The translations under genes were made by a program, and so were the position numbers. From Elymus sibiricus (taxonomy: Eukaryota > Streptophyta > Magnoliopsida > Poales > Poaceae): a stretch of 64,000 bases of DNA. Below, piece after piece: positions 11,114 to 23,493 of the stretch. Below the pieces are notes generated by a model that saw nothing but the letters and a program-made list of their open reading frames with translations, had not been told where the DNA came from and made no database searches. Location: assembly GCA_039707655.1 (NCBI GenBank), contig CM077665.1:287188205-287252204 (forward strand), written 5' to 3'. Each line of letters starts with the position of its first letter. Positions within the stretch are counted from its first letter, which is position 1.

Positions 11114-11443
11114 CAAGGTGCATGCAAGGTATGTGGGACAATATGCCAATGCGATTGTCATAGTTACTTCCGAGCTTCTGGTCGTCGATGATGTTGACGG
11201 GGGAGGTGCGCCATAGGAGGCGCCACCGCTGACATAAGACGGTTGTCTGCGTGCTATTTTTTATTGGGAGGAGGGAGATGATGATTATCAACATATCGTC
11301 GGGGAGGCTGTTGATCATGTATAGGACCACCGGAGCCTCTTGCGGTTCTGGTTCAACCCGCCTCTTCCTATTGGCAGCCCCATCCTCCACCTCTGCAGGT
11401 GGCAACAAAGGCAACTCTGGGGTCTCCTCGGCGATGGTGCTCT
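11114..11443 (-). pseudogene. F-box/LRR (FBD-type) pseudogene, 5' part with F-box
   Basis: Read leftwards, this encodes STIAEETPELPLLPPAEVED (at about 11380-11440), a basic linker (ANRKRRVEPE), then a clear F-box: INSLPDDMLIIIISLLP, followed by TTVLCQRWRLLWR. F-boxes bind SKP1 in SCF ubiquitin ligases. No in-frame ATG precedes the coding text before an upstream stop, so the original start appears lost. The frame reaches the CAAGG target site at 11114-11118, where element 1 begins. After element 1 is removed it continues at 2507 without a shift. The gene was therefore contiguous before insertion but carries other lesions further downstream. Confidence 0.82.
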
Positions 11444-11645
11444 CTGATAGGAGTAGAGGAGTGGGAGGACATGGATTATTTAGTTAGAACAAGGAAGAAT
11501 AATAGTGTATTGGTAATTAGAACTTACTAGGTAGGAACAGACTTAACAGAGTCCGAAAATGAAATCACAATTGGTTTCTTAAATACTACATAATTACTTC
11601 GACATTGCTACGTAAATCAATATGCAAATACTCGAGAGAACACTT

Positions 11646-11905
11646 ACTTCGAACAATGTCTGGACGGATGATGTCGTCGGGGAGGATAGCATCTATGGTA
11701 TGACCAGGATCCTTTAGGTGCAGTATAATTTCAGTGTCGACTTTCAGTACATAAAACTTAGAAATGTCTCCCCAATAGCCCACAAATAGGAGTGACCATC
11801 TCGATCAAGTTGTACATGGACAACGATTGTAAATGCATGGTTAGTGGCCAACATGATATCCTTGGAGTCTTCGGTTATGTGAAGGCGAAGATTTTGTACT
11901 ACACA
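11646..11905 (-). pseudogene. Coding relic of unknown family with a splice donor
   Basis: Two overlapping minus-strand frames read like protein. One gives IVVHVQLDRDGHSYLWAIG (about 11770-11850). The next, after a frame change, gives KFYVLKVDTEIILHLKDPGH and TIDAILPDDIIRPDIVR. The second ends at a strong plant splice donor (AG|GTAAGT, with the GT at 11647-11646). This suggests a decayed exon with one frameshift near 11765. The family was not recognised. It lies about 200 bp upstream of the F-box relic on the same strand and could belong to an upstream neighbour. Confidence 0.3.
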
Positions 11906-12936
11906 TTTTGTTACAAAGCAAGGGATGTACTATAGAAATGATAAGATTGTTAAAGAACAGGGTTACATGATTTTGTGAGAGTAATTGAAAGACCAGTACA
12001 TCAGTTGAAATCAAAGCCTCAAAGGGCAAAAATGTATAAGTAAACAAATAATGTAACCATGAATCCATGATGTCATACAAATATGAGAGTAGTCAAAAGA
12101 AAAATACAACATTATTTGGCTAATATTAAAGGAAAAAATCCCCTTTGACGTTGATGTTGCATGTGGCACCTTTTATCCAAATGTAGAAATATTTAATATA
12201 TGTTCAGAAAAGTAGGCCAGGCCAACCGTAGTAGGCTGAGATCGAACATACCGTGCGCTTCGTGAAGTCATCTAGTACGCTAAGATGGAACTTCTTGGCT
12301 GTCTACCCGTGGCCGCATAGGCCTGATGTGTCCTTTCACTATGCACTCTACGAATCAAAACCCTCGAATCAGCTAGAAGAAAAATGAATTCACCGCGATT
12401 TCGGCCGGGTGATTAACAGGGACAGACGGACTGTGATAAGAGATGAGGGAATTTTTCAGTAAATTGTTTACCTGGTTCTCCATGAGAGAAGCCCCCAATA
12501 CCATAGATTCCCCAATCGGGCCGAGCTGGGTCGACGGCGAGCAGCGTCGAGAAAGTCTATGAAATTGGCGACGGGAAGCGGTTGTAGCAAAATGCGATGG
12601 GGTTTGGTGGCAGCCGGCGGCGGCGAAAGGCGTTGAGCAAACTGGTCGCCGCGGCAATAGGCGGTGACAAGCAGAGTTGAGGAGGAGTGTGGGTGCGAGT
12701 GCAACTGGGGAGGGGGGTCAGGGTTTTGTGACGTGGGGGTGGTGAGGGTTTTCTGGGCCAGATTAGTAATGCGCTTTGCAGGCGACGGTTCAGTAGACAC
12801 AATCGTGTGTGGTAGATGTCACTCTGGTGTGAGGGATATGGACTATCGTTAGATCTGTGTAAATCCTACGGTTGTAGACGTGCGATCCGCGGCAATGCAT
12901 TCTGGCCAATCAGGACACACGTGTCATGGCACTATG
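11906..12936. other. No gene recognised; GC-rich block at 12470-12830
   Basis: 11906-12469 is AT-rich with no clear coding text. 12470-12830 is GC-rich and has three long overlapping open frames on the minus strand, all with low-complexity proline, serine and arginine composition. This is what a GC-rich promoter or 5' leader looks like, not a recognisable protein. 12932-12936 (CTATG) is the left target-site copy of element 3. Confidence 0.45.
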
Positions 12937-13609
12937 TGAAAGCACAACATGCTCCCTTGGTGGTTTTGATAATTCATGACAACATACATTGTCTCTTGAA
13001 CTAATACTTTTACCTAGTGTATTTCAGATAAAAGTCCATAGAGGAAGAAGGGTTGGCAAAAGGATTGTGGAGATACCCCAAGTTGCAAGGAAATGGATTG
13101 GCAAAGCTTCAAGCAACAGGACTCTACATTTTACTTTGTGAGAAATCACTTTGAGTCCACAGGAAAGCCAACACTATTAAAAGGGGGTAAGGTACTGTTG
13201 GTGAACAAGATGCTCCACGCGCACAAGAGATAGTCACCAAAAACACCCACAAGCTCTTCCACAAAAAGTGTCTCCCAAGCCATATATCCAAAATCGGTGC
13301 AACCAACACTTCCCACTCGGTCCCACCGATTCCCAAACTCAGACAGACCCATGCCAAACCCTAGCCAGCCGGTGCAACCGATTCTGCATCGGTGCCACCA
13401 AGTTTAAGTTGCCAACTCTCTGTTTAGCTATTTTCAGTCTTCGGTACCACCGAGATTTGCCAGTCGGTCTCACCGAGTTTCTGGACCAACTCTCTGGATA
13501 GCCATTCACAAGAATCGGTACTACCGAGAATTGTGGATAGGTGCCACCGAGTTTCTGGACCAACTCTCTGGTAAGCCATGGTCAAGAATCGGTACCACCG
13601 AGATGTGAG
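12937..13609 (+). repeat. Element 3 5' LTR, first part
   Basis: It matches 29442-30114 of the 3' LTR. From about 13300 onward it carries many copies of an imperfect palindrome around CGGTACCACCGAG. It is cut at 13609 by element 2; GTGAG at 13605-13609 is the target site. Confidence 0.93.
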
Positions 13610-15503
13610 TGTTGGAAATATACCCTAGAGGCAATAATAAATTGGTTATTATTATATTTCCTTGTTCATGATAATCCTTTATTATCCATGCTATAATTGT
13701 ATTGATTGGAAACTCAATTACATGTGTGGGTACATAGACAAACAATGTGTCCCTAGTATGCCTCTAGTTAACTAGCTCGTTGATCAAATATGGTCAAGGT
13801 TTCTTGGCCATAGACATGAGATGTCATTTGATAACGGGATCACATCATTAGGAGAATGATGTGATGGACAAGACCCAAACTATAAACATAGCATATGATC
13901 GTGTAAGTTTATTGCTATAGTTTTTGCATGTCAAGTATCTGTTCCTATGACCATGAGATCATGCAACTCACTGACACCGGAGGAATACCTTGTGTGTATC
14001 AAACGTCACAACGTAACTGGGTGACTATAAAGATGCTCTACAGGTATCTCCGAGGGTGTCTGTTCAGTGGGCATGGATGAAGACTGTGATTTGTTACTCC
14101 GTGTGACGGAGAGGTATCTCAGGGCCCACTCGGTAATACAACATCACAATAAGCCTTGCAAGCAATGTGACTAAGTGTTAGCCACGGAATCTTGTATTAC
14201 GGAAAGAGTAAAGAGACTTGCCGGTAACGAGATTGAACTAGGTATAGAGATACCGACGATCGAATCTCGGGCAAGTAACATACCGAAGAACAAAGGGAAC
14301 AGCATACGGGATTAACTGAATCCTTGACATAGAGGTTGAACCGATAAAGATCTTCGTAGAATATGTAGGAACCAATATGGGCATCCAGGTCCCGATATTG
14401 GTTATTGACCGGAGAGGTGTCTTGGTCATGTCTACATAGTTCTCGAACCCGCAGGGTCTGCACACTTAAGGTTCGGTGACGTTTCGGTATAGTAGAGTTA
14501 TGTATGGTGGTGACTGAAGGTTGTTCGGAGTCCCGGATGAGATCCTGGACGTCACGAGGAGCTCCGGAATGGTCCGGAGGTAAAGATTGATATATAGGAA
14601 GTCCTGTTTTGGTCACCGGAAAAGTTTCCGGTATTTCGGTAGTGTACCGGGAGTGCCGGGAGGGGTACCGGGGACCATCGGGAGGGGTGTCTCGACCCAA
14701 AGGACCTCATGGGCTGTGGGAGGAGTCAAACCATCCCCTAGTGGGCTGGCCTAACCGCCCCACTAAGGCCCATGTGGCTTTGGGTGGAAAAAATCCAAAG
14801 GAGGAAAGGTGGAAAGGGTTTCCAAGTGGAGAGGAGGAATCCTTCTCCTAATAGGATTGGAGTAGGACTCCTCCACCTCCAATTTCGGCCAAACCTTGAG
14901 GGTTTGAGGCTGCCTCCTCCCCTCCCTCCCTCCTATATATACTAGAGGATTTAGAGGGAAGAGCTAACCCTAATTGCCATGTGCTCCCTCTACTTCATCT
15001 AGATCGGTTTCTCTTCTAGTCTAGTTTCAGCGGTGCTTAGGCGAAGCCCTGCCGGAATTGTTCCACCACCATCGTCGCCGCGCCGTCGCACCACCGGATA
15101 ACTCTTCTACCTCTCCGCTCCCTCTTGCTGGATCAATAAGGCGGAGATCGCCATCGAGCTGTACGTGTCCTGAACGCGGAGGTGCCGTCCGTTCGGCGCT
15201 AGATCAGAAGGACCGTGATCAGGATCACGAGACGATTCGTGATTTGATCGCGGGACGGATCGTGATGGGATCGCGGGACGGATCATGATGGGATTGCGAG
15301 ATGGATCGTGATGGGATCGCGGGACGCTCGGCGATTTGGATCGCGAAGACGTTCGACTACATCAACCGCGTTTCTTAACGCTTCCCGCTTAGCGATCTAC
15401 AAGGGTATGTAGATCCACTCTCCCCCTCGTAGATGCTCATCACCATGGATAGATCTTGCGTGTGCGTAGGAATTTTTTTTTTCCCATGCAACGTTCCCCA
15501 ACA
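13610..15503 (+). repeat. Element 2 5' LTR
   Basis: 1894 bp, TG to CA. Two short stretches match the Angela/WIS LTR closely: GGTACCGGGGACCATCGGGA and CTAGTGGGCTGGCC. A GGATCGTGATGGGATCGCGGG-type short tandem repeat lies near 15220-15330. Confidence 0.93.
14934..14941 (+). promoter_or_regulatory. Predicted TATA box of element 2 5' LTR
   Basis: TATATATA in CCTCCTATATATACTAGAGG, after a pyrimidine-rich run. Confidence 0.55.
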
Positions 15504-15504
15504 G

Positions 15505-15517
15505 TGGCATCATGAGC
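15505..15517 (+). other. Element 2 primer binding site
   Basis: TGGCATCATGAGC, one base after the LTR end. It is a variant of the initiator Met tRNA site TGGTATCAGAGC and probably weakened. Confidence 0.7.
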
Positions 15518-16759
15518 TAGGTCTATGTGTAGATGAGATCTCAAGTAGAACACAAAGGAGTTTGTGGGCATTGTTATTCAGATTGCTTCCTCCCTTGGTC
15601 TTTTCTTGATTCGGCGGTATTGTGGGATGAAGCGGCCCGGATCAACATTACTCGTACGCTTACGAGAGACCGGTTCCATCAACTGACATGTAACTTCGTT
15701 GCATAAAGATGGCTGGCGGGTGTCTGTTTCTCCCACTTTAGTCGGATCGGATTTGACAAAGGCGGTCCTTGAGAAGGTTGAATAGCAATTTTTGTATCAC
15801 TGTTGTGGTTTTTGCATAGGTAAGAATTGTTCTTGCTAGATACCCGTAGCAGCCACGTAAAACTTGCAACAACAATTAGAGGACGTCTAACTTGTTTTTG
15901 CAGGGTATGTTGAGATGTGATATGGTCAATTACATGAGGAGATATATGTGATGTATGAGATGATCATGTATTGTATAGAATATCACGACTTGCATGTCGA
16001 TGAGTACGGCAACCGGCAGGAGCCATAGGGTTGTCTTTAATTATTTTCGCCGTTTTTGCTTTACTTTATCGCTATGAGTTTGCAATAGTCGTGGAAGCAA
16101 CAGTCGGTGGGACAACCTCATGGCAACACATTGATGGAGATCATGATGATGGAGATCATGGTGTTATGCCGGTGACGATGGAGATCATGCCGGTGCTTTG
16201 AAGATGGAGATCAAAAGCACAAGTTCATGGCCATATCATGTCACTTATGATTTGCATGTGATGTTAATCCTTTTATGCATCTTATTTTGCTTAGGACGAC
16301 GGTAGCATTATAAGGTGATCCCTCACTAAAATTTCAAGATAAAATTGTGTTCCCCCCGAGTGTGCACCATTGCGAAAGTTCATCGTTTTGAGACACCACG
16401 TGATGATCGGGTGTGATAGACTCTACGTTCACATACAATGGGTGCAAGACAGTGTTGCACGTGCGGAACACTCGGGTTAAACTTGACGAGCCTAGCATGT
16501 ACAGACATGGCCTCGGAACACAAGAGACCGAAAGGTCGAACATGAGTCATATAGTAGATATGATCAACATGAAGATGTTCACCATTGAAACCACCTCAAC
16601 TCACGTGATGATCGGACTTGAGCTGGTGGATTTGGATCATGTGTCACTCGAATGACCGGAGGGATGTCAATTTGAGTGGGAGTTTTTAAGTAATATGATT
16701 AACTAAACTCATTATCATGAACATAGTCAAAATGTCTTTGTAAATTATGTTGTAGATTA
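15518..16759 (+). other. Element 2 untranslated leader
   Basis: Non-coding leader with the GATGGAGATCA repeats and GAGGACGTCTAACTTG block shared with element 1. It includes about 285 bp after the primer site that element 1 has lost. Confidence 0.8.
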
Positions 16760-19700
16760 CTAGCTCGCGCTGTAGCTCCCTTGAATTTTTATATGTTCCT
16801 AGAGAAATAGAGTTGAAAGATGATGGTAGCAATAATGCGGACTGGGTCCGTGATCTAAGGATTGTCCTCATTGCTGCACAAAAGGCTTATGTCCTTAATG
16901 CACCGCTCGGTGCGCCACCCCCTCAAGCGTCGTCTGTAGATGTTGTGAACATCTGACAGGCACGTTCTGATGACTAATTGATAGTTCAGTGCGGCATGCA
17001 TTACGGCTTAGAATTGAGGCTCCAAAATGTTTTGAACGTCACGGAACATATGAGATGTTCTAAGAGCTGAAATTGGGATCTCAGGCTCGTGCCCGTGTTG
17101 AGAGGTATGAGACCTCCAACAAGATTCTTTGCCTGTAAGATAAAGGAGAATAGCTCAATCGGTGCGCATGTGCTCAGATTGTCTGGGTGCTACAATCGCT
17201 TGAATCGAGTGGGAGTTGATCTTCCAGATAAGATAGTGATTTATATAGTTCTCCAAGTCACTGTCACTAAGCTACTAGAGCCTCGTGATGAACTATAAAA
17301 TGCCAGGGATAGAAATAATGATCCCTGAGCTATTCGCGATGTTAGACACCGCGAAGGTAGAAATCAAGAAGGAGCATCAAGTGTTGATGGTTAGTGAAAC
17401 CACTAGTTTCGAGAAGGGCAAGGGCTAGGAGGGAAACTTCATGGATGGCAAGTCAGTTGCTGCTCCAGTGAAGAAACCCAAGGTTGAACCCAAACCCGAG
17501 ACTAAGTGCTTGTATTATGAGGAGAACGGTCGCTGAAGCGGAACAACCCTAGATACTTGGTAGATAAGAAGGCTGGCAACGTCGATAGAAGTATATTTGA
17601 TATACGTGTGTACCTTGCTAGTACTCCTAGTAGCACCTGGGTATTGGATACCGGTTCGGTTGCTAAATGTTAGTAACTCGAAATAAAACTACGGAATAAA
17701 CGGAGGCTAGCTAAGGGTGAGGTGACGATGAGTGTTGGAAGTGTTTCCAAGGTTGATGTGATCACCATCGCACGCTCTCTCTACCTTCGGGATTAGTGAT
17801 GAACCTAAATAAATGTTATTTGGTGTTTGCGTTGAGCATGAACGTGATTAGATCATGTTTATTGCAATACGGTTATTCATTCAAGTTAGAGAATAATGGT
17901 TATTCTGTTTACATGAATAATACCTTCAATGGTCATGCACCCAATGAGAATGGTTTATTGAATCTTGATCGTAGTGATACACATGTTCATAATATTGATG
18001 CCAAAAGATACAAAGTTAATAATGATAGTACCACATACTTGTGGCACTGCCGCTAAATGTCATATTGGTGTAAAACGCATGAAGAAACTCCATGCTGATG
18101 GATCTTTGGACTCATTCGATTTCAAATCGGTTGAGACATGCGGACCATGCCTCATGGGCAAGATGACTAAGACCCCGTTTTCCGGTATGATGGAGCGGGC
18201 AAGTGACTTATTGGAAATGATACATGTTGATGTATTCGGTCCAATGAGTGTTGTAGCCTGCGGTGGATATCATTATTTTCCTACCTTCACTGATGATTTG
18301 AGTAGATATGGGGATATTTACTAAATGAAACACAAGTCTGAAACATTTGAAAAGTTCAAACAAATTCAGAGTGAAGTTTGAGATCATCGTGACAAGAAGA
18401 TAAAATATCTACGATATGATCGTAGAGGTAAATATCTGAGTTACGAGTTTGGTATACAACTTAAGACAATGTGGAAGTTGTTTCACAACTCACGCCACCT
18501 GGAACACCATCGTGTGATGGTGTGTCTGAACGTCGTAGTCGTGCTCTATTGGATATGGTGCGTACTATGATGTCTCTTATCGATTTACCACTATCGTTTT
18601 AGGGTTATGCATTAGAGACAACTACATTCACTTTAAAAAGGGGCACCATCTAAGTCCGTTGAGATGACACCGTATGAATTTTGGTATGGCAGAAACCTAA
18701 GCTGTCATTTCTGAATGTTTGGGGCTGCGACACTTATGTGGAAAAGGTTTTTCAACCTAATGAGCTCGAACCCAAAGCGGACAAATGCATCTTCATAGAA
18801 TACCCTAACGTAACAGTTGGGTGTACCTTCTATCTCAGATCCAAGTGCAAAGTGTTTGTTGCTAAAATGGGTCCTTTCTCGAGAAAGAGTTTCTCTCGAA
18901 AGAATTGAGTGGGAGGAAGATAGAACTTGATGAGGTTCTTGAACCTTTGTTTCAACCAGAGAGTAGCACAACGCAGAAAGTTGTTTTTGTGGAGCCTACG
19001 TTAGTTGAAGAGGAAGTTAATGATGATGATCATGAAGCTTCGGATCAAGTTACTATCGAACCTCATAGGTCGACAAGGACGCGTACTGCTCCTGAGTGGT
19101 ACGGCAACCCTGTCTTAGAGGTAATGTTGTTGGACAACGATGAACCTATGAGCTATGGAGAAGCGATGATGGGCCCGGATTCCGAGAAATGGTTAAAGGT
19201 CATGCAATCCGAGATGGGATCCATGTAAGAAAACAAAGTATGGTCTTTGGAAGTATTACCTGAAGGGTGAAAGGCCATTCAGAACAAATGGATCTTTAAA
19301 AGGAAGACGGACGCGGACGGTAATGTCACCGTCTATAAAGCTCGACTTGTGGCAAAGGGTTTTTCACAAGTTCAAGGAGTTGACTACGATGAGACTTTCT
19401 CACCCGTAGCGATGCTAAAGTCTGTTGGAATTATGTTAACAGTTGCTGCATTTTTCGATTATGAAATCTGGCAGATGGATGTCAAAACATCATTTCCTTA
19501 ACGGTATCCGTGTGGAAAGGTTGTATGTGATACAACCGGAAGGTTTTGTCAGTTCTAAGGATGCTAAAATATATGCAAGCTCCAGCGATCCTTCTATGGA
19601 CTGGAGCAAACATCTCGGAGTTGGAATATACGCTTTGATGAGGTGATCAAAGTTTTTGAGTCTATACAAATTTTATGAGAAACTTGTATTTACAATAAAG

Positions 19701-20487
19701 TGAGTGGGAGCACTATAGAATTTCTGATAAGTATATGTGGATGACATATTGTTGATCGGAAATGATGTAGAATTTCTGGAAAGCATAAAGGGTTGTTTGA
19801 AAAGGAGTTTTTCAAAGGAAAACCTGGAATGAAGCTACTTAAATATTGGGCATCTTGATCTATAGAGGTAGATCAAGACGTCTGATAAAACTTTCAATGA
19901 GTACATACCTTGACAAGATATTGAAAGAGTTCAAAATGGATCAGTCAAAGAAAGAGTTCTTGCCTGATTTGTAAGGTGTGGAGTTGAGTGAGACTCAAAG
20001 ATCGACCACGGCAGAAGAAAGAGAAAGGACAAAGGTTGCCCCCTATGCCTTATCCATTGGCTCTGTATAGTATGCCATGCTATGTACCGCACCTGTGTGT
20101 GCCTTGCCATGAGTCTGTCAAGGGGTACAAGAGTGATCCAGGAGTGGACCACTGGACAGCGGTCAAGATTATCCTTAGTAACTAGAGGACTAATGAAATA
20201 TTTCTCGATTATGGAGGTGATAAAGAGTTCGTCGTAAAGGGTTACGTCGATGCAAGCTTTAACACCAATCCGGATGACTCTGAGTAGCAATCCGGATACG
20301 TATAGTGGAGCAGCCATTTGGAATAGCTCCAAGTGGAGTGTGGTAGCAGTGTCTACAGTATGACATAGAGATTTGTAAAGTACACACGGATCTGAATGTC
20401 GCAGACCCGTTGACTAAAGACCTCTCTCACATGCAAAGCATGATCGAACCCCAGAACTCATTGGGTGTTAGATTCATAACAATGTAA
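16760..20487 (+). pseudogene. Element 2 gag-pol remnant, heavily decayed
   Basis: Collinear with the element 1 polyprotein from gag to the stop at 20485-20487, at roughly 85% identity where compared. The start position reads CTA (16760-16762) instead of ATG. The zinc knuckle region (about 17505-17545) has lost its second cysteine and gained a stop. Protease DTG is visible at 17647-17655. Integrase finger text (CGPCLMGKMTKTPF) is near 18140-18180. A linker segment at 18905-19228 remains open. The YVDD-type site is at 19733-19744. RNase H has lost about 200 bp near 20360. Frames change many times and in-frame stops are frequent, far more than nearly 3% LTR divergence would predict. No protein can be made. 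Confidence 0.93.
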
Positions 20488-20524
20488 AACACATGGTGAT
20501 GTGAACTAGATTATTGACTCTAGT

Positions 20525-20537
20525 GCAAGTGGGAGAC
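20525..20537 (+). other. Element 2 polypurine tract
   Basis: GCAAGTGGGAGAC directly before the 3' LTR at 20538, identical to element 1. Confidence 0.8.
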
Positions 20538-22433
20538 TGTTGGAAATATGCCCTAGAGGCAATAATAAATTGGTTATTATTATATTTCCTTGTTCATGAT
20601 AATCCTTTATTATCCATGCTATAATTGTATTGATTGGAAACTCAATTACATGTGTGGGTACATAGACAAACAATGTGTCCCTAATATGCCTCTAGTTAAC
20701 TAGCTCGTTGATCAAAGATGGTCAAGGTTTCCTGGCCATAGACATGAGATGTCATTTGATAACAGGATCACATCATTAGGAGATTGATTTGATGGACAAG
20801 ACCCAAACTATAAACATAGCATATGATCGTGTCAGTTTATTGCTATAGTTTTCTGCATGTCAAGTATCTGTTCCTATGACCATGAGATCATGCAACTCAC
20901 TGACACCGGAGGAATACCTTGTGTGTATCAAATGTCACAACGTAACTGGGTGACTATAAAGATGCTCTACAGGTATCTCCGAGGGTGTCTGTTGAGTGGG
21001 CATGGATCAAGACTGGGATTTGTTACTCCGTGTGACGGAGAGGTATCTCAGGGCCCACTCGGTAATACAACATCACAATAAGCCTTGCAAGCAGTGTGAC
21101 TAAGTGTTAGCCACGGAATATTGTATTATGGAACGAGTAAAGAGACTTGCCGGTAAAGAGATTGAACTAGGTATAGAGATACCGACGATCGAATCTCGGG
21201 CAAGTAACATACCGAAGAACAAAGGGAACAACATACGGGATTAACTGAATCCTTGACATAGAGGTTCAACCGATAAAGATCTTCGTAGAATATGTAGGAA
21301 CCAATATGGGCATCCAGGTCCCGCTATTGGTTATTGACCGTAGAGGTGTCTTGGTCATGTCTACATAGTTGTCGAACCCGTAGGGTCTGCACACTTAAGG
21401 TTCGGTGACGTTTCGGTATAGTAGAGTTATGTATGGTGGTGACCGAAGGTTGTTCGGAGTCCCGGATGAGATCCTGGACATCACGGGGAGCTCCGGAATG
21501 GTCCGGAGGTAAAGATTGATATATAGGAAGTCCTGTTTTGGTCACCGGAAAAGTTTCGGGTATTTCGGTAGTGTACCGGGAGTGCCGGGAGGGGTACCGG
21601 GGACCATCGGGAGGGGTTTCTCGACCCAAACGACCTCATGGGCTGTGGGAGGAGTCAAACCAGCCCCTAGTGGGCTGCCCTAACCCCCCCACTAAGGCCC
21701 ATGTGGCTTTGGGTGGAAAAAATCCAAAGGAGGAAAGGTGGAAAGGGTTTCCAAGTGGAGAGGAGGAATCCTACTCCTAATAGGATTGGAGTGGGACTCC
21801 TCCAACTCCAATTTCGGCCAAACCTTGAGGGTTTGAGGCTGCCTCCTCCCCTCCCTCCCTCCTATATATACTAGAGGATTTAGAGGGAAGAGCTAACCCT
21901 AATTGACACGTGCTCCCTCTACTTCATCTAGATCGGTTTCTCCTTTAGTCTAGTTTCAGTGGTGCTTTGGCGAAGCCCTGCCGGAATTGCTCCACCACGA
22001 TCGCCGCTGCGCCGTCGCGCCGCCAGAGAACTCTTCTACCTCTCCGCTCCCTCTTGCTGGATCAAGAAGGCGGAGATCATCATCGAGCTGTACGTGTGCT
22101 GAACGCGGAGGTGCCGTCCGTTCGGCGCTAGATCGGAAGAACCGTGATCAGGATCGCGAGACGATTCGTGATTTGATCGCGGGACGGATCATGATGGCAT
22201 CGCGGGATGGATCTTGATTGGATCGCGAGATGGATCATGATGGGATCACAGGACGCTCGGCGATTTGGATCGCGAAGACGTTCGACTACATCAACCGCGT
22301 TTCTTAACGCTTCCCGCTTAGCGATCTACAAGGGTATGTAGATCCACTCTCCCCCTCGTAGATGCTCATCACCATGGATAGATCTTGCGTGTGCGTAGGA
22401 AATTTTTTGTTTCCCATGCAACGTTCCCCAACA
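20538..22433 (+). repeat. Element 2 3' LTR
   Basis: 1896 bp, TGTTGG to CCCCAACA, followed by the GTGAG duplication. It differs from the 5' LTR at about 3% of compared sites. Confidence 0.95.
21863..21870 (+). promoter_or_regulatory. Predicted TATA box of element 2 3' LTR
   Basis: TATATATA at the position equivalent to 14934-14941. Confidence 0.55.
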
Positions 22434-22438
22434 GTGAG

Positions 22439-23439
22439 AATCGGCGTCACCGAGTTTGCGCAATCTGACCGTTGGTCACCTGATCGGTACCACCGAGATT
22501 TATATATCGGTCTCACCGAGATTCAAAAGTTGTCACCTTTTGGTCACTTTGGTACCACCGAGATGAACACATCGGTGTCATCGAGTTGGTCACTTTAGGT
22601 GTAACGGTTGGATTTTTGGGGATGCCTATATATACCCCTTCACCACCACCCACTCGAAAGAGAAGCACTCAGAACTATTCCATACTTGCCCCATCATATT
22701 TTCTGAGAGAGAGCCACCTACTCATGTGTTGAGATCAAGCCATTCCACTCCATCCATATGAATCATGATCTCTAGCCTGCCCAAGTTGCTTTCCACCAAA
22801 TCAATCTCTTCCACCATAGCCAAATTTGTCAGAGAGTGATTGTGTGTTGAGGAGTCTATGATCTTGAAGCACAAGAGCAAGGAGTTCTTCGACATTGCCG
22901 AGCCTATTACCTTTTGGAGGGTGGTGCCTCCTAGATTGGTTAGGTGTCGCTTGGGAGCCTCCTACTTTGTGTTGTGGAGTTGAACCAAGAAGTTTGTACG
23001 GGCAAGGAGATCGCCTACTTCGTGAAGATCTACCCATAGTGAGGCTAGTCCTTCATGGACGGAAGCCATTATGGAATATTCAAGGTTGCTACTTCGTGGA
23101 CCCTTATGGGTGGAGCCCTCCATGGACTCTCGCGACCGTTACCCTCCGTGGGTTGAAGACTCCATAAACATGGATGTGCGATAGCACCACCTATCGGAAC
23201 CACGGGAAAAATCTTCGTGTCCCTCATGCGTTTGATCTTCCTATCTCAACTCTTTACTTCCATGTGCAATGTCTTTACTTTCCGCTGCCTTACTTGTTGA
23301 CATGCATGTGAAGGGTGTGCTAGACTTGCTATAATTGTTAAAATCTGCCAACCATATTAACTTGGGAAAAGGTTAGGTTTTAAATTACTGCTAGTAGTCT
23401 ATTCACCCCCCCTCTAGACACACTTCTAGTGATCCCTCA
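22439..23439 (+). repeat. Element 3 5' LTR, second part
   Basis: It continues the LTR after element 2 and its duplicated GTGAG (22434-22438). Together with 12937-13609 it gives 1674 bp. It ends GATCCCTCA at 23439. Confidence 0.93.
22627..22634 (+). promoter_or_regulatory. Predicted TATA box of element 3 5' LTR
   Basis: TATATATA in GGATGCCTATATATACCCC, just downstream of the CGGTACCACCG palindrome array. Confidence 0.6.
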
Positions 23440-23441
23440 AT

Positions 23442-23453
23442 TGGTATCAGAGC
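23442..23453 (+). other. Element 3 primer binding site
   Basis: TGGTATCAGAGC, an exact match to the plant initiator Met tRNA 3' end complement, two bases after the LTR. Confidence 0.88.
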
Positions 23454-23493
23454 TTTCGTCTCCATTGCTTCGGTTTCATCACCGTGGAGGAAG

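Larger units (their letters stand above)
13610..22433 (+). mobile_element. Element 2: Copia, Angela/WIS/BARE1-like, coding body decayed
   Basis: It starts TGTTGGAAATATACCC and ends CCCCAACA, with perfect target duplication GTGAG (13605-13609 and 22434-22438). LTRs are 1894 and 1896 bp and intact, with roughly 33 differences in the first 1.15 kb (nearly 3%). Primer site and polypurine tract are present. The coding region, in contrast, has no start codon, many stops and frameshifts and an RNase H deletion. It shares LTR ends, leader and polyprotein ancestry with element 1 but has a different U3 core. It must be younger than element 3, in whose LTR it sits. Confidence 0.95.

Noticed and set aside
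11049..11170. Continuation of the F-box reading frame to 11049
   Set aside because: The last codons (after the HL at 11114-11118) are LTR sequence of element 1 read through by chance; the true continuation is at 2507.
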